Of a stretch of DNA of 64,000 bases, positions 26,025 through 35,900 are shown in pieces. Both the position numbers and the translations under genes were made by a program. The stretch is from Anaeromyxobacter dehalogenans 2CP-C. Lineage in GTDB: Bacteria; Myxococcota; Myxococcia; Myxococcales; Anaeromyxobacteraceae. Position 1 is the first letter of the stretch, and every line of letters starts with the position of its first letter. Below the pieces are notes generated by a model. The model was not told where the DNA came from, searched no databases, and saw only the letters and a program-made list of their open reading frames with translations. The stretch spans positions 1,178,001-1,242,000 of the forward strand of contig NC_007760.1 in NCBI RefSeq assembly GCF_000013385.1. Direction: 5' to 3'.

Positions 26025-27170
26025 CTACGCGGGGCCGGCGATGGCGCCGCGCACGCGCGCCGCGAGCGGCGGCACGATCCGGAGCGCCGCGTCCACGTCC
26101 TCGGCGGTGGTGGTCCAGCCGAGCGAGAGGCGCAGCGTCGCGCGCGCGTCCGCGTCCGAGAGGCCGAGCGCGAGCAGCACGCCGGAGGGCCTGGTCGAGC
26201 CGGAGTGGCAGGCGGAGCCGGCGCTCGCGCACACGCCCTCGAGGTCCATGGCCATGAGCAGCGCCTCGGCGTCGCAACCCTCGAACGTGATCGAGAGCGT
26301 GCCGGGCAGGCGCGGGGCGCCGGCGCCGTTCACCCGCGCGCGCGGCACCGCGGCGAGGAGCCCGGCCTCGAGCCGGTCGCGCAGCGCCGCGAGGCGCGGG
26401 CCCTCCTCGGCCACCGCGGCGACGGCCGCCTCCAGCGCGGCGGCCAGGCCCGCGACGCCGGGCAGGTTCTCGGTGCCCGCGCGGCGGCCGCGCTCCTGCT
26501 CGCCGCCCAGCACCGGCGCGAGCGGCAGCCCGGGCGCGACCCACAGCACGCCGGCCCCGCGCGGCCCGCCGAACTTCTGCCCGGTGAGCGCCACCAGGTC
26601 CGCGCCGAGCGCGCGCACGTCGAGCGGGATCTTCCCGGCCGCCTGCACCGCGTCGCAGAAGAACGGGGCGCCCGCGTCGCGCGCCGCCGCGGCGAGCTCC
26701 GGCACCGGCAGCACCCCCCCGGTCTCGTTGTTCGCGCGCATGGCGCAGGCGAGCGCCACGTCGGGCCCGAGCGCGGCCCGGAACGCCTCCGGGTCCACCT
26801 GGCCGCGGCGATCCACCGGGACGACCGTGAGCGGCGTGCCCGACCGCTCGAGCGCGCGCGCGAGCGAGAGGACGCAGGGGTGCTCCACCGCCGTGACCAC
26901 CAGCCGCCGCCGCCCGGCGGGCGCGGCCCCGAGCACGCCGCGGATCGCGAGCGCGGCCGACTCGGTCGCGCCGGAGGTGAACACGATCTCGGCCGGCGCC
27001 GCGCCCACCGCGCGGGCCACCCGCTCCCGGGCGCCGTCGAGCAGGTCGCGCGCGGCGCGGCCGGCCGCGTGGACGGAGCTCGGGTTGCCGAACACCTCCA
27101 GCGCGTCGCGCACCGCGGCCTTCGCCTCGGGGCGCATGGGGGTGATGGCGTTGTGGTCGAGGTAGATCAC
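26025..27170 (-). CDS. Cysteine desulfurase (NifS/IscS family)
   Basis: A 381-residue PLP enzyme that takes sulfur from cysteine for Fe-S cluster or thio-cofactor synthesis. YLDHNAITPM starts the protein, the PLP lysine is in LTGQKFGGPRG (about residue 199), and the persulfide cysteine in SAGSACHSG (about residue 320). The short SAC loop and overall spacing fit the group I (NifS/IscS-like) enzymes. No iscU or sufE lies next to it, so its acceptor is not indicated by context. It converges with the kinase gene, with only 7 bases between stops. The DHH phosphoesterase lies 34 bases upstream on the same strand. Confidence 0.93.
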   Translation of the reverse strand: MIYLDHNAITPMRPEAKAAVRDALEVFGNPSSVHAAGRAARDLLDGARERVARAVGAAPAEIVFTSGATESAALAIRGVLGAAPAGRRRLVVTAVEHPCVLSLARALERSGTPLTVVPVDRRGQVDPEAFRAALGPDVALACAMRANNETGGVLPVPELAAAARDAGAPFFCDAVQAAGKIPLDVRALGADLVALTGQKFGGPRGAGVLWVAPGLPLAPVLGGEQERGRRAGTENLPGVAGLAAALEAAVAAVAEEGPRLAALRDRLEAGLLAAVPRARVNGAGAPRLPGTLSITFEGCDAEALLMAMDLEGVCASAGSACHSGSTRPSGVLLALGLSDADARATLRLSLGWTTTAEDVDAALRIVPPLAARVRGAIAGPA

Positions 27171-27204
27171 CGGCGCTCCGGCCGGCCCGGCAGGGCAGGG
27201 CAGG

Positions 27205-28329
27205 CTAGACGAGCTTCTTCGGCTTGCGCGCGCGCACGCCGAACGCGTCGAGGAAGTCCTTCACGACCTCCTCGCGCAGCTTGCGGTTCGCCGCGGCGCC
27301 GAGCCCCTTCACCGGCAGCCGGGCGCCCGCCATGGTGCCGTGGCCGCCGGCGGAGCCGCCGCGGGCCTCGATGACCTCGCGGATGAGCCGCCCCGCGTTC
27401 ATGCGCCGGTCGGTGGTGCGCACCGAGAAGAACAGCGCGTCCTCGTACTGCGCGAACGCGAGCGACCACTTCATGTCCTCGAGGTACATGAACCGCTCGG
27501 CGATCTCCGCGACCATGTCCGGCGTGTAGATCGTGCCGAGGTCGCAGATCACCACCTCGCCGTAGACCTGCGCCCGCTCGATGGCGGTGTGGTACAGGCG
27601 GAAGTAGTCCTCGGGCAGCAGCGGGTGCTCGATGGCGCCCAGCGCGTCCTTGTCCGTCATCGGGAACAGCCACAGGTACGCGTCCACGTCGGTGGGCGTG
27701 GTCTGCCGGCCCAGGTCGCGGGTGTCGGCCTTGATCCCGTAGAACAGCGCGGTGGCGAGGCCGGCGGGCACCTTCAGGCCGCTCGCGCGGAAGTACTCCG
27801 CGAGCACGGTGGAGGTGGCGCCGATGGGGCCGCCCACGTCCGCGATGGGCGCGAGGTGCGAGTCGGGCCGCTCCGGGTGGTGGTCGATGACCACGTCGGG
27901 GAAGTGGCGGGCCGGGAGCGAGTGGTTCCCCTGCTCCGGCTGCGTATCGACCATGCAGATGAGGTCGTAGTCGTCGAAGACCACGCGGGCGATGGGGACC
28001 ACCGGCAGCTTCAGGACCTTGATGAGCGCGCGGTTCTCGGCGCGCCCCACGATGCCGCCGTACGCGACGATGGCCTCGACGCCGGCGAGCTTCTCGAGCA
28101 GGTAGGCCAGCGCGACGCCCGCGGCGATGGAGTCCGGGTCCGGGTTGTCGTGCGTGAGGATGAGCGCGCGCTCGTGCGAGCGGGCGTACTGGACGAGGCG
28201 ATCGAGCTTGGCGCGGGGCGACTCGCCACCGCGCGGGTAGAGCGTCATCCGGGCGGCGCGGACCTCCGGGCGGGTCCGCGGTTTCTGCGGCTCGTCGGGC
28301 GGCTGGCGCATGGGAAGATGGACCTTCAT
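27205..28329 (-). CDS. DHH-DHHA1 family phosphoesterase (NrnA-like)
   Basis: A 374-residue phosphoesterase. DHH motifs are all visible: LTHDNPDPDSIAAG (about residue 65), VDTQPEQGN (about 140), VIDHHPERPDS (about 160), and GIKADTRDLG (about 212), with the DHHA1 Gly/His motif SAGGHGTMAGARLP near residue 340. NrnA-type enzymes degrade short RNA (nanoRNA) and pAp, while relatives cleave cyclic dinucleotide products; which applies is not determined by sequence alone. An N-terminal Arg/Pro-rich stretch precedes the domain. ATG at 28329 overlaps the nfo stop by 4 bases (ATGA), so the gene is coupled to nfo. Confidence 0.88.
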   Translation of the reverse strand: MKVHLPMRQPPDEPQKPRTRPEVRAARMTLYPRGGESPRAKLDRLVQYARSHERALILTHDNPDPDSIAAGVALAYLLEKLAGVEAIVAYGGIVGRAENRALIKVLKLPVVPIARVVFDDYDLICMVDTQPEQGNHSLPARHFPDVVIDHHPERPDSHLAPIADVGGPIGATSTVLAEYFRASGLKVPAGLATALFYGIKADTRDLGRQTTPTDVDAYLWLFPMTDKDALGAIEHPLLPEDYFRLYHTAIERAQVYGEVVICDLGTIYTPDMVAEIAERFMYLEDMKWSLAFAQYEDALFFSVRTTDRRMNAGRLIREVIEARGGSAGGHGTMAGARLPVKGLGAAANRKLREEVVKDFLDAFGVRARKPKKLV

Positions 28330-29153
28330 CGGCGTACGAGGCCGCGGAGGACCTCGATGTTCTCCTTGAATCGCGACTCGGTCTCCACGAACCCCGGGAT
28401 CTCCGCGAAGCGGGGGTCGTTCACCAGGCGGCGGAAGGGGCCCAGCCCCATGGCGCCCTGCCCGATGTGCTCGTGCCGGTCCACCCGGCACCCGAGCGGC
28501 TTCTTCGAGTCGTTGAGGTGGAACGCGCGCACGTTCGAGAGGCCGACCACTCGGTCGAGCTCCTCGAAGGTGCGGTGGTATCCCTCCTCGGTGGTGAGGT
28601 CGTAGCCCGCCGCGAACAGGTGGCAGGTGTCCACGCAGACGCCGGTGCGGCGGCGGGCCGCGCCGGGGATCGCCTGGCGGATGGCCGCGATCTCCTCGAA
28701 CCGCCAGCCCAGGCTGGAGCCCTGGCCGGCGGTGGTCTCGACGAGGAGCTTCGCCTTGCCGGGGACCTGCTCGATGGCGCGCTGCATCCCCTCCGCCACG
28801 AGCGCGATGCCCTCGGCCGCGTTCTCGTGGCTCCCCGGGTGGAAGATCAGCCCCGGGATGCCGAGCCGCTCGCAGCGGTCCAGCTCGTCGGCGAGCGCGT
28901 CCCAGCTCTTCTTCCGGAGGTCGCGGTCGGCGGCGGCGCTGTTGATGAGGTAGGAGGAGTGGGCCGCCACCGGCTTGCGGGTGCGGCGGGCCTCGCCCTG
29001 GAACCGCTTCACCTCGTCGGGCTCGAGCGGCTTCGCCGCCCAGCCCCGCGCGTTGCGGGTGAAGATCTGCAGGCAGTCGGCGCCGTCGGCCTCGGCGCGC
29101 GCGAACGCGGTCGAGACCCCACCGGCGATGCCTTCATGTGCACCCAGGAGCAT
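28326..29153 (-). CDS. nfo: Endonuclease IV (apurinic/apyrimidinic endonuclease)
   Basis: A 275-residue TIM-barrel enzyme with three zinc ions that cuts DNA 5' of abasic sites in base excision repair. Metal-ligand motifs: ETTAGQGSSLGW (about residue 142), CVDTCHLFAAGYD (about 180), LNDSKKPLG (about 213) and DRHEHIGQG (about 228). MLLGAHEGIAGGV is the usual start, from ATG 29153. It is the first gene of a coupled pair with the DHH phosphoesterase. Confidence 0.95.
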   Translation of the reverse strand: MLLGAHEGIAGGVSTAFARAEADGADCLQIFTRNARGWAAKPLEPDEVKRFQGEARRTRKPVAAHSSYLINSAAADRDLRKKSWDALADELDRCERLGIPGLIFHPGSHENAAEGIALVAEGMQRAIEQVPGKAKLLVETTAGQGSSLGWRFEEIAAIRQAIPGAARRRTGVCVDTCHLFAAGYDLTTEEGYHRTFEELDRVVGLSNVRAFHLNDSKKPLGCRVDRHEHIGQGAMGLGPFRRLVNDPRFAEIPGFVETESRFKENIEVLRGLVRR

Positions 29154-29355
29154 AGGGGGGCGTAGCTATACAATAGCCGGCCCCCGCCCCGCCATGCTCG
29201 GACGGCCGCGGGCGGGGGGAGCCCCAAAATCCAGTGCTGTCGGCAGGTTGCACGCGGATCGTGCGCTCGGAGCCCCCCGTGCGCCGGGTGCCGGCGCACA
29301 GGAGAGGCCCATGTGCGTCACCCGATCGGGGCGCACACCTGCGTCGCGTGATCGC

Positions 29356-30120
29356 CTAGCGGGCGGCCTTCCGGGCCCGCGGCGCCTCGGCGAAGTACTT
29401 CTCGGCCTGGGTCAGCGCGTTGTCGAGCGCCTCCATGGTCAGGTCGCGCAGGATGGTGTCGGGCAGCCGCAGCGACTCGTAGTACCGCTGGCGGTCGGTC
29501 GCGTGGACGATGACCGGCAGCTTGTAGCCGGCGTGCAGCAGGACGAGGTTCGCGAGCAGGCGCGCCACGCGGCCGGAGTTCTCGGTGAACGGGAACACCT
29601 GCATGAAGCCGTGGTGCAGCTTGCAGGCCTGCTGGATGGGGTGCGCGTTGCGGAAGTCGGCGCCCTCCGTGGCCTCGAGCAGCTTCTGCAGGGCGGGCTG
29701 GATCTTCGGCGGCTGCGCGATGTCGTGGAAGTACGCGCGGTGGAGCGGCATGTCCTTGCGGTACTCGGCGACGCTCCGGCCCTCGATCCCGTGGCCGAGC
29801 GTCTCGTACAGCTTCTTCACCGTGGTGAGGTTGAGCTTCGGCTTCTTGGCCGCCGCCTCCTCGCGCACCAGGTCGAGCGCCACCTTGTGGTTGCGGATCT
29901 CCTGGAGCGCGCTCACGAACGTCACGTCCGCGAGCGGCGCGTTCGCGAGCGCGGTGGCGAGTTCCTGGCTCGAGTACACGACGCCCTCGAGCGCGTTCTC
30001 GTGGTAGAGCCACGACAGCTCGTACCGGGCGAGGAAGTCCTGGACGATCTCGGGATCGCCGCGGAGGCGGTCTGCGAGATCCTCCATGCGATCGTCGATG
30101 TCGACGTATCGGGTCCGCAT
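29356..30120 (-). CDS. Fic-fold protein with a degenerate catalytic motif
   Basis: A 254-residue Fic-domain protein. The core segment reads HHGFMQVFPFTENSGRVAR (residues 169-187). In active Fic enzymes this is HPF(D/E)GNGRxxR, so Phe176 takes the place of the catalytic His, Glu180 keeps the acidic residue, and the GN pair is replaced by Asn-Ser, while Gly183 and Arg184 remain. The N-terminal inhibitory-helix position reads ENALEG (residues 41-46), close to the (S/T)xxxE(G/N) motif but with Glu at the Ser position. AMPylation by the standard mechanism is therefore unlikely. The rest is well preserved and uses normal codons, so it is probably a functional non-AMPylating subfamily, not a pseudogene. 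It has its own promoter and stands alone between nfo and ilvE. Confidence 0.82.
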   Translation of the reverse strand: MRTRYVDIDDRMEDLADRLRGDPEIVQDFLARYELSWLYHENALEGVVYSSQELATALANAPLADVTFVSALQEIRNHKVALDLVREEAAAKKPKLNLTTVKKLYETLGHGIEGRSVAEYRKDMPLHRAYFHDIAQPPKIQPALQKLLEATEGADFRNAHPIQQACKLHHGFMQVFPFTENSGRVARLLANLVLLHAGYKLPVIVHATDRQRYYESLRLPDTILRDLTMEALDNALTQAEKYFAEAPRARKAAR

Positions 30121-30234
30121 CTTGGGTGCTCCTCTGCGCGAGGGGGATCGGCCCGGGGCGTCAGCGCACGGAGCCGGTCGAACCCTTCGGCATCTCAGGC
30201 GATTTCCTTGGTGGGCCCCACGGAAAGTCCGGGG

Positions 30235-30264
30235 AATCTAGCCGAATCGTTCGCGAAAGGTCAA
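30235..30264 (-). promoter_or_regulatory. Candidate promoter of the Fic-fold gene
   Basis: On the minus strand TTGACC (30259-30264), an 18-base spacer and TAGATT (30235-30240), about 115 bases in front of the ATG at 30120. Five of six -35 bases and four of six -10 bases match consensus. Confidence 0.4.
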
Positions 30265-30327
30265 CGGAATTGCCCTTCGGCGGATGGAACCGGCTGGGGG
30301 GGAGGTTTGTTCCGTCGCCGGCGCGCG

Positions 30328-30371
30328 CGAGGGCCGTCCCCCGGGGGAAAGCACCCGGAAAACGGCCCTCG
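30328..30371. other. Large GC-rich stem-loop between ilvE and the Fic-fold gene
   Basis: Perfect 10-bp arms CGAGGGCCGT and ACGGCCCTCG with a 24-base loop that itself contains CCCCCGGGGG. There is no T run, so it may be a transcription barrier or a backup terminator of ilvE. The remainder of the 30121-30439 gap holds only the Fic promoter and the hairpin at 30403. Confidence 0.4.
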
Positions 30372-30402
30372 TGTCGGGCGGATGTACGGTCGCTCGCCGG
30401 CG

Positions 30403-30420
30403 GGGCCCCTGTTGGGGCCC
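30403..30420 (-). terminator. Probable ilvE terminator hairpin
   Basis: GGGCCCC / GGGGCCC 7-bp arms with loop TGTT, beginning 20 bases after the ilvE stop. No clear T run follows, so termination efficiency is uncertain. Confidence 0.4.
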
Positions 30421-30439
30421 GATCGGGCGGCGCAGATCC

Positions 30440-31354
30440 CTAATAGGGCGTGAGCCACTCGCGGTGCTTCGGGTCCGCGCCCCCGACCGCCTTGAAGAAC
30501 GCCTCCGAGATCCGCTTCGTCACCGGCCCGGGCTCGCCCTTGCCGATGCGCCGGTTGTCGAGCTCGCGGACCGGGGTGACCTCGGCGGCCGTGCCGGTGA
30601 GGAACAGCTCGTCGGCGAGGTAGGCCGTGTCGCGGGTGAACTTCTCCTCCTTCACCGGGATGCCCAGGTCGCCGGCGAGGCGGAGCACCGCGTTGCGGGT
30701 GATGCCGTCCAGCACCGGGGAGGAGAGCGGCGGCGTCTGCAGCACGCCGTTCTTCACGATGAACACGTTCTCGCCCGAGCCCTCGGCCACGTAGCCGTCG
30801 GCGTCGAGCAGGATGGCCTCGTCGTAGCCGGCGAGCGCCGCCTCGCGGGTGGCGAGGAACGAGTTCACGTACTGCCCGGACACCTTGGCGCGCACCATCT
30901 GCCCGCCGATGTGGAGGCGGGCGATGGACGAGACCTTGGCGCGGATGCCCTTCGCCATGCCCTCCTCGGAGAGGTAGGCGCCCCAGGGCCAGGCCGCGAC
31001 CAGCACCTGCACCGGGTTCGGCGCGCCGACGCCCATGGAGCCGGCGCCGAAGAACGCGAGCGGGCGGATGTAGCCGGCCTTCAGGTGGTTCGCCTTCAGC
31101 ACCTCGACGCAGGCGCGCTCGACGTCGCCGGGGGAGAACGGGATCTCCATGAGCATGATCCGCGCCGAGTCGAACAGGCGCTGGATGTGCTCGTGCAGGC
31201 GGAACACCGCCGAGCCCCCGCCGGCCTGCTCGTAGGCGCGGATGCCCTCGAACACGCCGATGCCGTAGTGGAGCGCGTGGGTGAGGACGTGGACCTTCGC
31301 GTCCTCGAAGGCGACGAGCTTGCCGTCGAGCCAGATCCTGTCCGCCTTGATCAT
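30440..31354 (-). CDS. ilvE: Branched-chain amino acid aminotransferase
   Basis: A 304-residue class IV PLP aminotransferase for the last step of Val, Leu and Ile synthesis. The PLP lysine is in RAKVSGQYVNS (about residue 156), with HALHYGIGVFEGIRAY (about 28-43) and AEGSGENVFIVKNG (about 190) typical of IlvE. The length is normal. The ATG at 31354 begins MIKADRIWLDG, as in homologues. It is a single-gene unit followed by GC-rich hairpins. Confidence 0.95.
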   Translation of the reverse strand: MIKADRIWLDGKLVAFEDAKVHVLTHALHYGIGVFEGIRAYEQAGGGSAVFRLHEHIQRLFDSARIMLMEIPFSPGDVERACVEVLKANHLKAGYIRPLAFFGAGSMGVGAPNPVQVLVAAWPWGAYLSEEGMAKGIRAKVSSIARLHIGGQMVRAKVSGQYVNSFLATREAALAGYDEAILLDADGYVAEGSGENVFIVKNGVLQTPPLSSPVLDGITRNAVLRLAGDLGIPVKEEKFTRDTAYLADELFLTGTAAEVTPVRELDNRRIGKGEPGPVTKRISEAFFKAVGGADPKHREWLTPY

Positions 31355-31456
31355 CGTGGCCCTTCCGAGGTTGGTGGGAGTGGGTCGACGAACATGCCCC
31401 AACGGGCCGCGGGATTCAATCGCACCGTGCGCGCGGGGCGCGGCGCGGGCGCGCGC

Positions 31457-32902
31457 TCAGGCGAGCGGCGGGAAGGGCCGCACCATGCGCGCGACGAACG
31501 GCATGTCGGGGTGCAGCTCGGCCTTGCCGGTGTGGATGGCGTGCCGCAGCTCCTCCTGCGACGGCACGATCTCCACCGGCGAGAGCACCTTCTGGAACGA
31601 GCGGTGGTGGTGCGCGAACGGCCGGTTGCGCGTCACGTTCTGCGCCGCGAGCTGCTCCAGGCCGAACCAGAGCGGCTGGGAGAGCTTGGGCGCGAACCCC
31701 TCCAGCGCCAGCACGAACGCGTTCCGCGTGCCGATGGCGCCGCGCTGCACCGTGGACCAGGCCGCCCGCGCCGGGAGGTTGTCCACCAGCCCGCCGTCCA
31801 CCAGCCGGAACACGTCGTGCTTCTCGAGCAGGGCGCCGAGCAGGCGGTGCATGCGCTCGTCGTCGCGCAGCACGTCGTAGTGGATGACGCCGGGCAGGGC
31901 GGAGGAGAAGCCCACCGCGTCGATGGCGTCGAACGCGTGGGTCTCGGCGTCGGCGCCCAGGTAGATGCGGGCGAACCGGTCGCGCTGCACGATGAGCTCG
32001 CCCACCGCCTGGAGCACGTCGGAGAACATGCGGGTGAGCGCGCTGGGGCGCGGCGCGCGGGCGTCGAGGTCGAGCAGGTGCTCGTAGTAGCCCGGGTCGC
32101 GCGGGAGGGCGCCGTTGCGGATCCCGGTGACCGCCACCACCAGCGGCACCGCCAGCTGGCCGAGCGTGAGCGGGTGGCCGTCGGGGCCCTTCAGGAACTC
32201 GCCGATGGCGGCCCGCAGGTACAGGCGCAGCGCCGCCGGCAGGCCGTAGCGGTTCCCGGTCTGGAGGAAGCGGAACAGCGTCCGGAACGAGAGCCCGCTC
32301 AGCGCCTCGTCCACGTCCTCCGGGTTCCAGCGCGCGCGGCGCGCCCGGAACAGGAGCAGCACCGAGCCCATGCTCGTGCCGGCGAGCAGGCGCGGCACCA
32401 GGCCGTACTGTTCCAGCAGCGCGAACGCGCCCAGGTACGACCAGGCCACGCCGCCGCCGCCGCCGCACACCAGCACCAGCGCCTTCTCGCAGACCTCGCG
32501 GTCGAGCGCGCCCGGCGCGAGCCGCCCCTCCGCCGCGGCCACGGCCCGCGCCCGGAACGCGCGGGCGCGCAGCGACAGGTTCGGCACCATCCCGGTCGCC
32601 GCGGCGCGGTCGGGCCCGCCCGGCGCGAGCAGGGCCGAGACGAGCGGGCGCACGTCCTCGCGGAACGGCGCGAGCGCGGGCTCGACGTCCACCTCGCCGC
32701 CGTCCTGCGCGCGCACCCGGCCGACCCGCGCCAGGTTGAGCGCGTAGCGCAGCGCCGCCTCGTCGCGCTCGGACAGCCACGCGGGCGTGCTCACCACCGA
32801 GCGGACCAGCGCGGCCTCGGCCTCCTCGAACGGGCGGATGGCCTCGTGGTGGAGGTCGAGCGGATCTTCGGGCGGCGCGGGGCGCATCGGGGGCGCGCGC
32901 AT
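31457..32902 (-). CDS. Patatin-like phospholipase
   Basis: A 481-residue protein with a patatin domain in its middle and C-terminal part. The oxyanion Gly-rich sequence CGGGGGVAWSYLGAF is at about residue 149, the nucleophile elbow is LLAGTSMGSVLL (Ser in GTSMG, about residue 179), and the catalytic Asp is in VDGGLVDNLP (about residue 370). The N-terminal 140 residues are Arg/Ala-rich and not recognised. It is expected to cleave acyl chains from phospholipids or other lipids. There is no signal peptide, so it acts in the cytoplasm or at the membrane face unless secreted by another route. It is transcribed after glnE with 75 bases between. Confidence 0.88.
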   Translation of the reverse strand: MRAPPMRPAPPEDPLDLHHEAIRPFEEAEAALVRSVVSTPAWLSERDEAALRYALNLARVGRVRAQDGGEVDVEPALAPFREDVRPLVSALLAPGGPDRAAATGMVPNLSLRARAFRARAVAAAEGRLAPGALDREVCEKALVLVCGGGGGVAWSYLGAFALLEQYGLVPRLLAGTSMGSVLLLFRARRARWNPEDVDEALSGLSFRTLFRFLQTGNRYGLPAALRLYLRAAIGEFLKGPDGHPLTLGQLAVPLVVAVTGIRNGALPRDPGYYEHLLDLDARAPRPSALTRMFSDVLQAVGELIVQRDRFARIYLGADAETHAFDAIDAVGFSSALPGVIHYDVLRDDERMHRLLGALLEKHDVFRLVDGGLVDNLPARAAWSTVQRGAIGTRNAFVLALEGFAPKLSQPLWFGLEQLAAQNVTRNRPFAHHHRSFQKVLSPVEIVPSQEELRHAIHTGKAELHPDMPFVARMVRPFPPLA

Positions 32903-32977
32903 TCTACGCCGCGGCCCCGACGCCGCCGTACCCCACCTCGGCGCACCCGGCCGTCGGGGGCGGGCCGCGAGCGCCGG

Positions 32978-35900
32978 CTAGCGGACGACGTCCTCGAACG
33001 CCTGGCGCACCGCCGCGGTCACCCGCGCGTACTCGGCCAGGAAGCGCGCGCCCGGCTCGGCGCCGTAGTAGCCGAGCCGCCGCGCCAGCTGGTGCAGCGG
33101 CGGCCCGCTCGCCGGCAGGTGGTCGATGGTGAAGTCGTGCACGATGCGCAGGCGCAGCTCCACGTGCCGCAGGAACTCGTACCCGCGCGCGAGCGCCTCG
33201 TGCTCGGCCTCGCGCAGCAGGCCCGCGGCGCGCAGCGCGCGCAGCGCGACCGGCGTCGAGGGGGTGCGGATGGAGGGGTGGTCGTGGCCGTGCGCGAGCT
33301 GGAGGAACTGCGCCGCGAACTCCACGTCCACCAGGCCGCCGCGCCCGGTCTTCGGGTTCTTGCCGTGCGACGCCTCCCGCGACAGCTCCGACTCCATCCG
33401 CTCCCGCATGCGCCGGATCTCGGCGGCGAGCGCGGCGGGGTCCTCGCGCCGGCCGTACACCGCCGGCACGATGGCGCGCGCGCTCACGTCGTCGAACAGC
33501 GCGCGGTCGCCGGCCACGAAGCGGGCGCGGAGCAGCGCCTGGCGCTCCCAGAGCTGGCTGCGCACCGCGCCGGCCGCCCCGTCGCGCGCTTCGCCGCCGG
33601 GGAGCGCCTCGCCGGTGTGGTAGCGCACGAAGCCCTCGGCGCCGATCACGAGCGCGCCCTGGTTGCCGGAGGGGCGCAGGCGCGTGTCGATCTGGTACAG
33701 CCGCCCCTCGCGCAGCGGCATCTGCAGGAACGACATGAAGCGCTGCGCCAGGCGGGCGTAGCGCTCGAAGCCGGGCTCGGCGCCGCCGGGGTACAGGAAG
33801 ATGAGGTCGAGGTCGGAGTGGTAGCCGAGCTCGCGCCCGCCCAGCTTCCCCATCCCGATGACGCAGAGCCGCCCGGGCGGCAGCACGCCCTTGGCGCGCG
33901 CCTCGTCCTCGGCCAGCGCGAGGCACGCCTCCAGGCACGACTCCGCCAGGTCCGAGAGCTGGCCCGCGACGCTGGGCAGGTCCACGGTGCCGGCGATGTC
34001 GTGGATGGCGACGCGCAGCACCTCCTCGTTCTTGTAGCGGCGCAGCTCGCCCAGCTCGTGCTCCAGCAGGTCGTCGAGCGGCAGCGCGCGGTCCACCGCC
34101 GCGAGGCGCTCGCGCACCTCCGCGCGCAGCTCGTCGAGCGTCTTCTCCAGCACCACCTGGTCCTCGCGGAGCAGCAGGTCGATGAGCTCGGGGTGGCGCA
34201 GGAAGCGCTTGGAGAGGAAGTCGGAGGTGCCGAACAGCGAGAGCAGCAGCCGCGCGATGCGGCGGTGCTCGGCCAGCATCTTGAAGTACGGGGCGGGGTT
34301 GCGGAGCGCGGCGGCGAAGTCGGCGAGGTGCGAGAGCGCCTGGTCCGGGTCGGGCGTGCCGAGCGCGTCGGCGAGGAGCGACACGGCCGCGGCGGGATCG
34401 CCGAGCTGCGAGAACGGCGTGCGCCGCCGCGCCATCGAGTCGATGGCGGCGATGGCGCGATCCGGGTCGGCCAGGCCGCGGCGGGTCGCGATGGCGGCGC
34501 GACGATCGGCGGGCACGTCGGCGTCGGCCAGCAGCGCCAGCTCGGGGTCGAGCGGGGCGGCGCCGGCGCCGGTCCCGAGCAGGCCGGCGAAGTGGCGGGC
34601 CACGCGCTCGCGGTGCTCCGAGAGCACCGCCTCGAACGCCTGCTCGGAGGCGTAGCCCATGGCGCGGGCCAGGCCGGTCCGCTCGCCGGGGGGCGGCAGG
34701 CGCTGGGTCTGCGCGCCGTCCACCATCTGGACGCGGTGCTCGGCGCGGCGCAGGAACAGGTACGCGTCGGCCAGCTCGTCGCGGTCCTTCGCCGGGACCA
34801 CGCCCGCGAACAGGAGCCGCTCCAGCGCCGGCAGCACCGCGCGCTCGCGGAGCGGCCGCCCCTCGTCGCGGCCGCCGTGCAGCAGCTGCAGCGCCGAGAC
34901 GAAGAACTCCACCTCGCGGATCCCGCCGCGGCCCAGCTTCAGGTCGTCCTTGCCCTCGGCGCCGGCGCGGGCGTCGATGCGCGCCTTCATCGCCTGGATC
35001 TCCGCGACCACGTCGAGGTCCAGGCTGCGTCGCCACACGAACGGCTCGAGGTGCCGGACCAGCTCGTCGCCCACCGCGAGGTCGCCGGCGCCGGGGCGCG
35101 CCTTCACCAGCGCGTTGCGCTCCCAGGTCCGCCCGAACGCCTGGTAGTAGTACTCGGCGGCCGGGATGCTGTTCACGATGGGGCCGCTCCGGCCGTCCGG
35201 CCGGAGGTTCAGGTCCACCCGGAACACGAAGCCGTCCTCGGTGGGCTTGGCGATGGCCTCGGTGACGTGCTCGGCGAGCTTCGCGTAGTACGCGAAGTGC
35301 GTGAGCGGCTTCGGCCCGTCGGTCTGGCCGTCGTGGCCGTAGACGTAGATGAGGTCGATGTCGGAGGAGAAGTTGAGCTCGCGCGCGCCGAGCTTGCCCA
35401 TGGCGACGGCGCAGAACCCGGCGCCGGCCTCGCGCCCGGCGAGGCCGGCCGGCGCGCCGTGCCGGGCGCGCAGGCGCCGGTCGTGGAAGCGGATGGCGGC
35501 GTCCACGCAGGCGCAGGCGAGCGCGGACAGCTCGGCGGTGATCTCCTTCACCCTCGCCCGGCGCAGGTCCCGGAGCGCGATGCGGACCACCTCGCGCGCG
35601 CGCAGCCGGCGGAGCAGGCGGTGGAAGCCGTCCACGTCCTCGGGATCGAGGCGGCGCGCGGTGCGGGAGAGCACCCGGCGCAGGTCGGCCTCGGTGCGCG
35701 GGCGGAGCAGGTGCGGCGAGCGGGCGGCGCGGCGGAGCAGGCGCGGGTCGCGCGCGAGCAGGGCGGAGACCAGCCGCGAGCCGCCGCAGAGCAGCGCGAG
35801 CGCCTCCAGCAGGTCCGGCTCGGCGGGCAGCGCGCCGGCGCCGTCCACGTACCGCTCGATGCCGGCGAGCGCCAGGTCCGGATCCGGCGCGTAGGCGCAG

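Noticed and set aside
29154-29355. Riboswitch upstream of nfo
   Set aside because: GC-rich hairpins are present but no conserved aptamer sequence (c-di-GMP, cobalamin or others) could be recognised.
30221-30240. RNase P-like GGAAAGTCCGGGG motif near 30221-30234
   Set aside because: Only the short string matches; none of the surrounding conserved RNase P helices can be formed, and it lies within the leader of the Fic-fold gene.
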